This document shows, piece after piece, positions 14,625 through 26,531 of a stretch of DNA of 64,000 nucleotides. Below the pieces are notes generated by a model. That model saw only the letters and a list, made by a program, of their open reading frames with translations. It was not told the DNA's origin and did no database searches. Made by a program: the position numbers and the translations under genes. Position 1 is the first letter of the stretch. Every line of letters begins with the position of its first letter. Origin of the DNA: Megalobrama amblycephala (taxonomy: Eukaryota; Chordata; Actinopteri; Cypriniformes; Xenocyprididae); contig NC_063062.1 of NCBI RefSeq assembly GCF_018812025.1, positions 5,527,513-5,591,512 of the forward strand, written 5' to 3'.

Positions 14625-15249
14625 AGGGACAGTTCACCCAAAAATGAAAATTCTGTCATCATTTACTCACCCTCAAGTTGTTCCAAACCCTGAGCTTCTT
14701 TCTTCTGTTGAACACAAAAGAAGATATTTTGAGGAATCCAGATGGCTGATGGTGGCCATAGTATTTTTTTTTTCTACTATAGAAGTCAATGGCTACCATT
14801 ACAGTCCCTTTAAGACAAGTCATTTCACTCAGCAGGCATGCAAGTGCAGCTCCTATATCTCTGAATGAGGTAACATCAAATTCTCCAAAGCTGTTCGCCA
14901 AGCTTTCGATTAAATTTCATAATTGAAATCACCAATGAAATCTGACAGCAATTGTCTAATAAATTTTGTTTCTAAACGCTCGAATCATGACAAAAAAATC
15001 AGCATTTTACAGGCTGGATTAAGCTAATTCGCATGCGTCTGACTGTTTCTATAGGAACCGGAGCTTCTAGTGACGCGACGACTTTACCAATCTGCATTTA
15101 GAAGGCGGGACTTATTCCGCAACTTTGCACTTTCTCCCATTCATAATAAAAGTGCACCGTCTTTCTATATATAAAGTCTTTCAAGGTTTGGAACCACTTG
15201 AGGGTGAGTAAATGATGATAGAATTTTCATTTTTGGTTAAACTGTCCCT
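14625..15249. mobile_element. TTAAAGGGACAGTTCACCC MITE with interior insertion
   Basis: TTAA at 14621-14624 and 15250-15253; matching inverted ends. The left arm ends near 14800 and the right arm resumes near 15181. The interior (about 14808-15180), which begins tccctttaagacaagtc, belongs to another repeat. 15254-16210 holds no recognised feature. Confidence 0.75.
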
Positions 15250-16214
15250 TTAAGAGAAGAACGCATCCTGATGATGTCACAATGGTTATGCAGCCTGTTG
15301 GAATATCATTAACTAATGGAGCCATATTGAAAACGCTCGTGTTTCCACAAGAAATGGGATCCAGAACATCTGAAGTGCTTGATAAAGGTCTGTGAAACCC
15401 CAAACACCAGTGTTACAAAATAGCGGCAAGTAAAACTCAGAGAATTGTAGTTATGACAACCATTAATGTTTTACAAAAGCATTAAGTGTTTGTCCTCCTC
15501 TTTTTTTTAAGCTTTGTTATGAAAACTCTGATGTTCTTTGGTTGGATTAATTTCAATGTGCAGATGCTTTTGACAGCACATGTTAGTCTAGTTTGGATTA
15601 ATGGCTTTGAAGAGATGGGGGAAGACAGATGAAATTATCCATCTGACCTAATATAAGGCAGAGATTTAATTGTGTCAGCGGGACTCTGGGGATTCAGATG
15701 AGAAGACGCACTGATGAGATTCAAAACAGATAGCAGGCCACACCAACCCAGTTCATCTCTTTATTGCAGTGGCACTTGAGGAAATGGTGATGAAATAAGG
15801 TGCATTCAGTTATTTTTTCTTCATTAAAAAGGTTAACACCTTCACTGAATAGAACTTTTAGTGAATATAATCAGGGTTTGACATTAACACCCTCCAACCT
15901 GCCAAATGCGGGTGGATTTCAGCATTGGTGTGTAACAGTCACTCCTACTAGCCACTTTTGCAGATTAAAGGCATCTGAAATAATCATTTTTCAAAAATAT
16001 CAATTTTCCATACATATCAATACCAAATATCTGAAATGCTTCCAATACTCATTTTCCACAAAAAAGACACACGATCCCAGCTGCGCTTTCATCTCAGACA
16101 GACAAACCCGTCTCCCCTCACTCACTCGTCGCATTTGCTCCGGATGAATATTGTTGGTGTTACAAGGCTGGAATTTCGGCGTGGGATTGTGTGTATTGCG
16201 CATAAATATATTAA

Positions 16215-17174
16215 AGGTGCCCTAGATTCAAAAATTGAATTTACCTTGGCATAGTTAAATAACAAGAGTTCAGTACATGGAAAAGACATACAGTGAGTCT
16301 CAAACTCCATTGTTTCCTCCTTCTTATATAAATCTCATTTGTTTAAACGACCTCCGAAGAACAGGCGAATCTCAACATAACACCGACTGTTACGTAACAG
16401 TCTGGGTGTACGCCCCCAATATTTGCATAATGCCAGCCCATCTTCAAGGGATTGCACAAGCCAGTATTAACGTCTGGAGCTGCACACAGCCGAATCATCA
16501 GACTAGGTAAGCAAGCAAGAACAACAGCGAAAAATGGCAGATGGAGCAATAATAACTGACATAATCCATGATAGCATGATATTTTTACTGATATTTGTAA
16601 ATTGTCTTTCTAAATGTTTCGTTAGCATGTTGCTAATGTACTGTTAAATGTGGTTAAAGTTACCATCGTTTCTTACTGTATTCACGGAGACGAGAGCCGT
16701 CGCTATTTTCATTTTTTAAACACTTGCAGTCTGTATAATGCATAAACACAACTTCATTCTTTATAAATCTCTCCAACAGTGTAGCAATAGCCGTTAGCCA
16801 CGGAGGACAGCCTCAAATTCACTCAGAATAAAACGTTAACATCCAAATAAATACTTTACTCACATAATTCGAAGCATGCATACAGCATGCATGACGAACA
16901 TCTTGTAAAGATCCATTTGAGGGTTATATTAGCTGTGTGAACTTTGAAAATGCGCTGTAATATAGTCGAGAGCTCGTGTGGCAGGGAGCACGCGATTTAA
17001 AGGGGCGGCGCCGAGTGTAAATCAGTGCATTGTTAATGATGCCCCAAAATAGGCAGTTAAAAAAATTAATTAAAAAAAAATCTATGGGGTATTTTGAGCT
17101 GAAACTTCACAGACACATTCAGGAGACACCTTAGACTTATATTACATCTTGTGAAAAAGCATTCTTGGGCACCT
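16215..17174 (+). mobile_element. TTAA-flanked element, family 2, copy 1
   Basis: TTAA at 16211-16214 and 17175-17178. The ends AGGTGCCCTAGATT and its inverted partner (attcttgggcacct) match. A reverse copy of almost the same length lies at 36703-37664 in a map3k10 intron. It contains a perfect 18-bp palindrome, GACTGTTACGTAACAGTC, near 16384. No transposase is encoded. Confidence 0.82.
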
Positions 17175-17178
17175 TTAA

Positions 17179-19179
17179 TTTCCACAGATTTTGTGCTCAC
17201 ACCCAAAGCCGTCTCTCAGTACCAAATTGAGTTGTTTTCTGCTGCTTACAGTGCTTAAACAGTCAAATACACACAAAATAATGTCAAAATGCCAGTCTTG
17301 GCGAGTATTCACGTAAACACAGTCAGTTATGCTTTAACGCATGTCTAACAGTATAATGGATGGATTCATGTGTCAGGTCTTAAAGTGACAGCAGCCTAAT
17401 ATACCTGCTGCCAAATTATGAGAATAAAAATATATATATGGCAGTTTTCCTCCATGGTATCGATGTCAAAATTGTGGCCAGTAACTTTGGAAAACCACTA
17501 GCCACAGTGGCTGTTGAGCAACAAAGTTAATGTCAATCCCTGAATATAATAAAAAATGATGAATACTCACATGCAATCGAGACTCCATTCATATCAGTAG
17601 TTTAATAAAAGCTGATTTCTTCCACATGGAGCAGGTTGAAGTCTCACAACCAGCTGTGTTTAATAGTAATAAAGACAACAATATCAATAATAATAATTTG
17701 TTCATTATTATATAGTGCTTTTTCAATGCTCAAGGCCCTTTACAAAACAATAACGAACAAATACACAAACATCATACATCCACACCAGTAGGTGTCAGTA
17801 TATACTTTTCTGTGATGAATAAAAACTAGTTAAACACAAACAAAAACTTACCGAGTGCACCAAATCAACTCTTGATAATGTAGTCATGAGCAGATTGGCA
17901 TGAGAAATCCAGTGGATGTTCCAACTTGATCTCATGAGAAAATGTAACTATTTTGCAAGGCAGCAATTTGTATGATGCGATTTGTACGGAAAAGTATGAT
18001 TTTTTAGAAAAAAGTAAGCATGAAGGTCATCCTCTAACCCCACCCTTAAACCTAACCATCAGTGGGGCGTAAGCAGATCGAGATTGTACAATTTCATACC
18101 AAAATGTAAAGTGGTTATGAATCGGCATGAGAGTGTTGGCTGTTCCTGCTTTCCAGCTGTCTCTTGTCTACTCTGTTTTGTGGCAGTTCTCTCTCCACCT
18201 TTGACATGTTCTTTGGATTTCTGTACACGGTAAAGGTCATTTCATCTATAACAGAGCAATGCTGACAATGTCCTGTAAGGAATCTCGGTCATCACCTTTG
18301 CTTCTTTCAGCTGCGGTCCATATGTCCCCATGTGCTGGATCTCTTTCTGCACAGATGGAGAAACATTAAATCTGACTGTTGTCAACAGACAACAACAAAA
18401 GCACAAACTGGTTTATGGACAAGCAAATAAACTTACTGTACTTTACTTTTTCTTGGATGTCACTTGAGGTATGTGTTTGTTGAATGTCAAAGTAGACTTT
18501 AAGACATATTAAAATGGTTGTCGAAAGCTTTACTTTATTAAATCGTTTTTATCGATATGTGAGAGAGCAAAGAAGAAGGATAAATAAAAGAGATTTACGG
18601 AAAAATATATTTAACATTGTGAGGGGAAGCTTTGTACCTGTGTATATGTTCAGTTCTCCTCTTGTATCTTGGCTTATTTGTGATGTCTTAGCCTTGTTTT
18701 TTTGTCTGATTGCCAGTCCAAGGATTCAGGGTTTGCCCTTTGACCTCCAGAAAGGTGGGTCTGGAGAGAATGGCAATAGGGATTTCGAAGAAGAGGAAGA
18801 AGGGGTGAGGGTACCCTACTGTCCTGAAAGAGAGAGAAAAATCCACTGGTTTCTTTTTCTTTATTTCTTGCCTGTTCTGGAGAGAGAGACTTGGACCCTC
18901 TGGTTGTTCCGGTTACTACAATGTTAATGCATTACTGTACATTCATTGCCTCTTTGGGAAGTACTGTACATACTTCCACCGGACATCAGAAGACCTGCGA
19001 ACTGGTTACGTTTACCTGCAAGTCAGTCCAGGAATGCACTATTGATTGGTATTTGAAGTCTACGAATAAAGTTTAAAAAGAGAAACTTTTGTAAGTGTAT
19101 TTTTGTATGCTTTTTCTGATACAAAACCAAACATTTAGAGTAGAAACACAATGACAAGGAAACTACAGATCATACACTC
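17179..19179. other. intergenic; no firm feature
   Basis: Possible old repeat pieces: 'ttatatagtgctttttcaat' near 17710 resembles LINE 3' ends, and 17925-18140 looks repeat-like. 18514-18927 is open for 137 codons but matches no family I know; an AATAAA hexamer lies near 19066. I do not call a gene. Confidence 0.3.
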
Positions 19180-19181
19180 TT

Positions 19182-19882
19182 AAGGGGAGACACTACAGGC
19201 AAAAACACAGTTTTTTCAGGCACCTGTCAATTTTAAGATTTTGCGCTTTTTGGCTTTTCATAAAGTGTTTTTTCAGACTGGTGGAAAGAAAACATCCAAA
19301 ATACACTTTAAAGTGTACGTTTTATAGCACTTTATCTATTTGCGTCTATAGATTTCAATTACAGTAAATATCTTTAAAGGCCATTTTCTCAAAATGAGTT
19401 TTCTCTCCTGCTCCTGAGTCAGAAATCTCCACTTCAGCAGACCTTACATACACCAAACTTTACAGTTTTATTCCTATCTATATTCTGAAGGTTTTTACAG
19501 AGGGATTTGTTGATTTTATTCCTAAAAAAAATGGTGAAAATTAATTTTTTTCTGGCTGTTGATAGTATATTCTGATTTATGGAGTGATAAAAAGAGATAT
19601 CCAAAATTCCTACTGTAAAAACCTTTTAATTTAATATGTCCAAAAATTAAACGAGAATTTTGAACCAGACTTCATCCAATATTCAGATTTTTGTTCTAGA
19701 AATGTATGCAAATTAGAGCATATTTAATTAGATAATGCCTCATTTGCATATTTAAACAACATTTTAGAAAACTTGTAATACAAAAATTTTTTGCAATTTT
19801 TAATGTAATCAATCAGCTGGGGAAGTATGGTGATATCTATTAGTTAATTTTTTTACCCTATTCACCTGGGGTGTCTCGCCTT
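19182..19882. mobile_element. MITE with AAGGGGAGACACTACAGG ends
   Basis: Left taaggggagacactacaggc and right cacctggggtgtctcgcctt are imperfect inverted repeats about 700 bp apart. The interior is AT-rich and non-coding. Confidence 0.5.
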
Positions 19883-20281
19883 GCTGGGTTAAAAACAACC
19901 GATGTTGGGTTGAAAATAGACAAACACAGCAATTGGGTTGTTTTAACCCAGCAGTTGGGTTTAATGTTTGCCCAACCTGCTGGGTAGTTTTATTTAACTC
20001 AACTATTGATTAAAAATGACTGTATTGCTTGCTTAAAATGAAAATTAACGTTTATTATTTTAATAAATGAACATTTATTAATAAGTTTAATAAATAATAA
20101 ACAATAAACATTTATTAAATTGCTTATTAATAAATAATAAATAAGTAATTTTGTCTTATTTTTAATTTTCTAACCCATTTTGGGTTCATTTTAGGCCAGT
20201 CATATAGTCATTTTTAAACAATAGTTGGGTTAAATAAAACTGCCCAGCATGTTGGCAAACATTTAAACCAACTGCTGGGTT
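19882..20281. repeat. inverted repeat built from TGCTGGGTT units
   Basis: Several TGCTGGGTT/TTGGGTT units at 19882-19990 recur in inverted order at 20200-20281, with AT-rich sequence between. It looks like a foldback non-autonomous element. No target duplication identified. Confidence 0.55.
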
Positions 20282-20643
20282 GAGTTAAATGCCATTAACT
20301 CTTTCTCCAACAAGTAGATGCAATTTTTCCTGTTTGTTCATGTGACGTTCGGCATAAAGCCTATTGGTTTTCTGTGTTTGCGTTCAAGTCTTTTGCAGTG
20401 TATTGCACATGACACTCAAAGGTAAAATAATTAATTAACTTTAAAATAAAGTATCACACAAATGCATCGTGCTGCTCACATGTTCGGCTTTGGCCAATAC
20501 TGAGCCGGCATTCGAACGTAAACATGGAAGCCTTCACTGCATTCACTACATCAACTGCATATGACAACAGTCCAAATTGTTAAATAAAGTCGTTATTTTT
20601 GTTTTGGCGCACAAAAAGTATTCCCATCGCTTCATAACATTAA

Positions 20644-21416
20644 AGGGTTAGTTCACCCAAAAATGAAAATTCTGTCATTTATTACTCACCCTCATGCTGT
20701 TCCACACCCGTAAGACCTTCATCATCTTCAGAACACAAATTAAGATATTTTAGTTGAAATCCGATGGCTCCGTGAGACTTCCATAGGGAGCAATGACATT
20801 TCCTCTCTCAAGATCCATAAGGTACTAAAAACACATCTAAATCAGTTCATGTTCGTTCAGTGGTTTAATATTAATATTATAAAGCGACGAGAATATTTTT
20901 GGTGCGCCAAAAAAACAAAATAACAACTTATTTAGTGATGGCCGATTTCAAAACACTGCTTCAGAAAGCATCGGATCATAAATGAATCAGTGTATCGAAT
21001 CATGATTCAGATCACGTGTCAAACTGCCAACGGCTGAAATCACGTGACTTTGGCGCTCCGAACAGCAGATTCGATACACTGATTCATAACGCTCCGAATC
21101 TTCCTGAAGCAGTGTTTTGAAATCGGCCATCACTAAATAAGTCGTTATTTTGTTTTTTTGGCGCACCAAAAATATTCTCGTCGCTTTATAATATTAATAT
21201 TGAACCACTGTACTCACATGAACTGATTTAAATATGTTTTTAGTACATTAATGGATCTTGAGAGAGGAAGTGTCATTGCTTCCTATGCAGGCCTCACTGA
21301 GCCATCGGATTTCAACTAAAATATCTTAATTTGTGTTCCAAAGATCAACGAAGGTCTTACAGGTGAGGAACGGCATGAGGGTGAGTAATAAATTAATTTT
21401 TGGGTGAACTAACCCT
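20644..21416. mobile_element. palindromic TTAAAGGGTTAGTTCACCC MITE
   Basis: TTAA at 20640-20643 and 21417-21420. The arms are long inverted copies that meet near 21030 (atggccgatttcaaaacact and its partner). A further right-arm fragment of the same family follows directly at 21421-21652, and another right-end fragment lies at 21750-21812. Confidence 0.85.
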
Positions 21417-21420
21417 TTAA

Positions 21421-21812
21421 GGTTAAACCACTGTAGTCACATTGACTATTTTAACAATGTCTTTAGTACCTTTCCGGACGTTAAAATTGGCAATGACGTT
21501 GCTGCCTATGTGTGGATCAAATACACTTGAATTTCATCAAAATATCTTAATTTGTGTTCTGAAGATGAACGAAGGTCTTGGAACGACATGAGGGTGAGTA
21601 ATTAATGACAGAATTTACATTTTTGGGTGAACTAACACTTAATATGGTGCACAAGTTATATTGTCTACTTTCATTGTACAAACCAATGGTATCCTGACGT
21701 ATGTAAAAGAGCAGCTTGGATGTTTTTCAAACAATCTTTGTGTTCATACAGGTCGACATCTGGGTGAGTAAATGATGCCAGAATATTCATTTTTTTGTTG
21801 AACTATTCCTTG
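21421..21812. mobile_element. two right-arm fragments of the TTAGTTCACCC family
   Basis: 21421-21652 ends tttttgggtgaactaacact; 21740-21812 ends ttttttgttgaactattcct. Both lack left arms. 21813-22695 has no recognised feature. Confidence 0.6.
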
Positions 21813-22695
21813 GCTCGAGGTGTCCGTACCCATCAGCTTTCTCTCTTCACAGTGCTGAGCACCAGCAGCCGAACATTCAGAGATTCAGTGTTTGTTTGAA
21901 TCCTCCACAGACTTTGTGTTGTAGCAGTGGAACTACCAGTCTCTCCCTCCACCCTGTCCTTTTATACCTTCTCTCTCTCTCAGTGGGACGTGGTGTGTCT
22001 GTCACCCCTGACTTCCTTCCATAATGACATTCAGGGCTGTGAATATAAAAGGTGAGAGAAAAACAATGTGAACACTTGAAGAAAAGCAGGAGGAAAATAA
22101 ATGATAGGAAAGGAAATCTATAAAGAGGCAATTACAGAGAAGACCATAAATTTCATAACATTACACTGACAAAATCATTTGTAATATCAGAAAAGAGGAT
22201 TCTGATCAGTTAGGGATGGCCAGTTTGTATATTATCTTAGGAATTAGAGAGAAAGAGTGAATAATTTATTGAATGGAAATGATATTATAATTAAAATAAC
22301 ATTATTAGATTAATCAGAAAATAAATTATGCAGCAGACTGTATATAAAGCATGTTAAATCTAATATTAAATGAAAAGTTCATATGTGGAGGTCAAAACAG
22401 GTTCTTCTGTGTGTGTAAATCATAAATCAATCCCTCACACATTTCTGTCATGTCCACCATCTTCCCGTTTTTTCTTTGTTGTTGCTTTTTATAGCATCGC
22501 CATGGAAGTGAAGTGTGGTTGCTAAGTAACTGGCTGGCGTCTGCTGCTGCTTTCACAGACAAGAGCAAAGCTATGTCAGTGTTTGAGAGCGTGGCGAGTC
22601 TGAGGCTGATATAGTTTATAGTATAAAACAACTTTGGTCAGCTTTTTATATTGAGTCAGGCCCCGTTTTTCAGCATTTAAAGTATTTGCTTGACC

Positions 22696-22745
22696 CCAAA
22701 ATGAAAATTCTGTTTTAAAATAATTACTCACCCTCATGTCGTTAA
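22696..22745. mobile_element. short left-end MITE fragment
   Basis: aaaatgaaaattctgt followed by ttactcaccctcatgtcgtt, the standard left core of the TTAGTTCACCC family, a few bases before the larger copy at 22778. Confidence 0.6.
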
Positions 22746-23324
22746 GTGAAACTGACATGTGAAGTGACATGCCTTAAAGGGTTAGTTCACCCAAAAATGA
22801 AAATTATGTCATTAATGACTCACCCTCATGTCGTTCCAAACCCGTAAGACCTCCGTTCATCTTCGGAACACAGTTTAAGATATTTTAGATTTAGTCCGAG
22901 AGCTTTCTGTCCCTCCATTGAAAATGTGTGTACGGTATACTGTCCATGTCCAGAAAGGTAATAAAAACATCATCAAAGTAGTCCATGTGACATCAGTGGG
23001 TTAGTTAGAATTTGTTGAAGCATCGAAAATACATTTTGGTCCAAAAATAACAAAAACTACGACTTTATTCAGCATTGTCTTCTCTTCCGGAATCCTTTTG
23101 ATTCAATTGAATTGATTCCATTGAACTGATTCCATTGAATCCTTTCATCTGTCGGCGTTGGTAATGCACTTTTACGTCGCCGTGGTTGTTTTTGGCGATT
23201 AGGACATCCACGACATTTTGAAGCATCGAAAATACATTTTGGTCCAAAAATAACAAAAACTACGACTTTATTCAGCATTGTATTCTCTTCCGGATCTGTT
23301 GTCAATTTGCGTTCACGACTCCGC

Positions 23325-23404
23325 TTCTTCTTCTTCTTTTTTTTTTATGGCAGTTGGCATCCAGCTTATTGGTGCATTACCGCCCCCTTCTGCTCCGGAG
23401 TGTG
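23325..23404 (-). mobile_element. short retrotransposed insert with 14-bp target duplication
   Basis: The sequence GTTCACGACTCCGC occurs at both edges (23311-23324 and 23405-23418). The insert ends, on the minus strand, in a run of A followed by GAA repeats. Long target duplication plus an A-rich tail indicates target-primed reverse transcription of a SINE or a severely truncated LINE. Confidence 0.7.
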
Positions 23405-23554
23405 GTTCACGACTCCGCAGTGACGCTGCTGATGTAAGACGCTGCTGACGTGTTATCTGGTGCGCCAGAGCTTCGTTTACAGTCTGAGGGAGACACACGC
23501 TGTATTCAAGCTATTCTACATTGTTTGTATTTTGGTATTGCTATATTTTTTAAA

Positions 23555-23728
23555 ATGGTGCATAAGTGTGCATGTCGCGGATGTCCTAATCGCCAAAAAC
23601 AACCACAGCGATGTAAAAGTGCATTACCAACGCCGACAGATGAAAGGATTCAATGGAATCAATTCAATGGAATCAATTCAATGGAATCAATTCAATGGAA
23701 AGGATTCCGGAAGAGAATACAATGCTGA
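23555..23728 (+). pseudogene. THAP-like zinc-finger N-terminal fragment in a MITE
   Basis: ATG at 23555 opens MVHKCACRGCPNRQKQPQRC, followed by KSALPTPTDERIQW. The order C-x2-4-C, then a Pro, then DER-x2-W resembles the start of a THAP domain (C2CH finger, DNA-binding; present in P-element and some Kolobok-type transposases). The later Cys/His pair is missing. The frame runs into a tandem Asn/Gly/Ser-rich repeat made from aatggaatcaattc units and stops at 23726-23728. The same peptide occurs inverted in the left arm around 23100-23215. Assignment moderate. Confidence 0.45.
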
Positions 23729-24017
23729 ATAAAGTTGTAGTTTTTGTTATTTTTGGACCAAAATGTATTTTCGATGCTTCAACAAACTCTAACTTACCCA
23801 CTGATGTCACATGGACTACTTTGATGATGTTTTTATTACCTTTCTGGACATGGACAGTATACCGTACATACATTTTCAATGGAGAAAGCTCTCGGACTAA
23901 ATCTAAAATATCTTAAACTGTGTTCCGAAGATTAACGGAGGTCTTACGGGTTTGGAACGACATGAGGGTGAGTCATTAATGACATAATTTTCATTTTTGG
24001 GTGAACTAACCCTTTAA

Positions 24018-24722
24018 AAAATATTAATCTCAACACAACACGCATGTATGCATGTTGTGTTGATGCAAGAGACGTTGCATGAACATGCATAAAGTGGTAA
24101 ATTATGTTTGTTTCGTTATTGTTTTGCGCAAACAAAGCACTCGTGTCGCTTCATAAAACCACCGGAGTCACATGGATTACTTTTATGATCTCTTTACGAT
24201 CTTTCTGGGGCTTTAAAGTGGTAGTTGCGTAGTCTGTCAATGGAGGGACAGAAATGTCATTAAAAATATCATCATTTGTTTTCCAAAGAAAAATGTCTCA
24301 TGGCTTTGGAACCCCAGGTGAAAAAATACTTTAGTAATTTAGAGTAAATACTATAGTGTTTTTGAAGCATACTATATAAAAATTGTAGTATACTGTATAT
24401 ATTATAGTATTTACAACACTTTGTTAATGAATGCTACAGCATACTATAGTATTAACTGTAATGAACTGTTAAACTGTAATAAATACTGTAGTATACTTTA
24501 GTTTTTACTACATTAAACTGTAGTGTACTGTAGTATAATATACCCTATTGTTGTAGAAAACAGTACAACATTGGGTAAAGTAGTTTGTGTAGTTGTTATA
24601 TTACCTATAACTATAAAATTACCACATTAATTCAAGTACTTTACTGTAGTATTTACTACAAATTATAGTATGTTTTCACCTGGGAGGGTAATTTATGACA
24701 GAATTTTCATTTTTGGGTGATC
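24018..24722. mobile_element. right-arm MITE fragment interrupted by a second small MITE
   Basis: 24130-24316 and 24677-24722 are the right arm and right end of a TTAGTTCACCC-type element (acagaattttcatttttggg). Between them, 24317-24676 has inverted ends aggtgaaaaaatact and its partner agtatgttttcacct and is AT-rich. Confidence 0.5.
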
Positions 24723-26531
24723 GGTGTTATCGAGCAGTTTGGGTGTGTGGATTATAATTAATTATTTATAGTTTTAAATTATTTTGTCTCTATATATGTT
24801 TATGTCTCTCTGCAGAGAGGAATACCTCAGTGTGGCATCTTCCTATTGTCCTCAGAGAACAATCGCTGATGTAAACAGACCAGTGTCTGAGAGCGCGCGC
24901 ACGAGCACGAGCACGAGCACGATGGAGCCAGAGATTCTGCTTCTTATGTCATGCTTTTGTCCACGGCTATTCTCTTAAAGGTAAATTAGCTGTTTCTTTG
25001 GGTTTGCTTTAAAAATGTGTGACATTAACTTTATTTTATAAGAAAGAAAAAAACACCAAACGGAATTGATAACGAAGCTGTTGTATTTGTGCTTACACAT
25101 GAATCCGTTGCGTCATAATAACTTGCAGTGCGGGAGTTTGTCGACATCTAGTGGCCATTTTTTAAAACCTCGACCTGGCTTTATTGTTTAGGGGAATAAA
25201 ATGATGCATTTGGCTTGAATTCCTTTTAATTTTGAGATGTGTAAGACAAAATCTTCACCATAACAGATCTGCAGTAAGACTCTTGCAGTACTACAAGTGA
25301 AAAGCTAAATTTAGATTTGAAGTACATTTTTTAAGTCTTAAAATCTTATGCATAAATGCATTCAGTTAATTTTGTAAAAAATCTAATGTTTTTATGAATA
25401 AAACTAACCATAAAGAAAATCTATAGTTTCTAATAATAATAATAATAATAACCTACATAACCCCATATTTTCATGTGTTATTTCATATTTTTAATGACTT
25501 AACTATTATTCAAAATGTGGAACATTGTAATAATAAAGAAATCAGCATTACATTAACTCAGCTGGAGATATCTGTAACTGAAAATTATTAAAAAATATTA
25601 ATAAAAAGGTTACTGTTGCATCTTTTAACAAGATGTGATGTGTTTTGTAATCATGAAACCACACAAGAGATATGACAGAAAATGGCTTTCAAAACCAACA
25701 TATCACTGCTTGTAACAATTATTTTAATAAATACTCTTAGTGTTCCTCACACAGGAAATAAGGTGGTGGGTTTGTTCAACCCCCCTGCACAGAGAATTAC
25801 CCCATACAAATTATAACAATAACACAAAAACACATGCACACACACCCGCCCGCTCACACACACTCACATACAGACGCTCATTGGTGGACAGTCAAAAAAA
25901 ATACTGTCTACTACCAGGTTTAACGGTTCAGCACAACGAATTTGAAAACCCTCCAGTGTTTGTTTCTCAGCACCGCTCAGTCCATCAAAAGAACGTCCAC
26001 GAGTGTGACGTCATTAATGATCTCATCGCGCGTCTCTTTGTCATGACAGTGTCCTTCAGATCTGGTGTACATGCATATTGTCATACTGTTCCTTTCTCTT
26101 CAAGTTGAACTGTTCAGTTGGTGGAGGAAGAACGTCACTTAAGGAGGTAAGGAACTGTCTGTCTGGAACACAATCATGAAAAACAGGTAGTACATGTTTG
26201 CTCTTTATTGCCACTTACAAAAACCCTAATGTTCCCATTTCTGCCCTTCTCTCCTCAAAATGCTCCTCAGAGGAGCTGACATTGTGTCGAGGAGAACAGA
26301 GGCTTTTCAGATGATTTTATGATGAGAGGGGGAAGGAAATGCTGTTCACTGGAAACACTCTAGAAGAGAATAAATGAGCAGAGAAGGGGTTTATTCATCC
26401 AGTTATAGTCAGACGCAGTAAGAGGCACTTTCCACGAATATGGTACAAAAGCTTGACCTTCAAAAAATTTTGGAGGTCAAACTAATTACATCAGTTGTTT
26501 TATTCATTTTTCTGTAAGTGTGGGGCATGCA
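24723..26531. other. intergenic; simple repeats only
   Basis: A short GAGCAC hexanucleotide repeat at about 24898-24922, (ATA)n at about 25434-25451, and a CA-rich patch near 25830-25870. No gene or firm mobile element recognised. Confidence 0.35.

Larger units (their letters stand above)
22778..24013. mobile_element. long foldback MITE carrying a THAP-like peptide
   Basis: TTAA at 22774-22777 and 24014-24017; ends agggttagttcacccaaaaa and its complement. The arms are inverted copies of over 400 bp. Both arms contain a fragment with coding features (see 23555-23728). The left arm also repeats a 74-bp block (23018-23091 and 23219-23292), and a small retrotransposed piece sits at 23325-23404. 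It appears to be a derivative of a transposon that once encoded a THAP-domain protein (inference). Confidence 0.8.

Noticed and set aside
18514..18927. 137-residue gene
   Set aside because: No recognised family, no supporting splice sites, ordinary AT-rich intergenic composition.
24784..24978. Small plus-strand gene near the GAGCAC repeat
   Set aside because: The frame's Ser/Thr run comes from the hexanucleotide repeat, and no domain or conserved context supports it.
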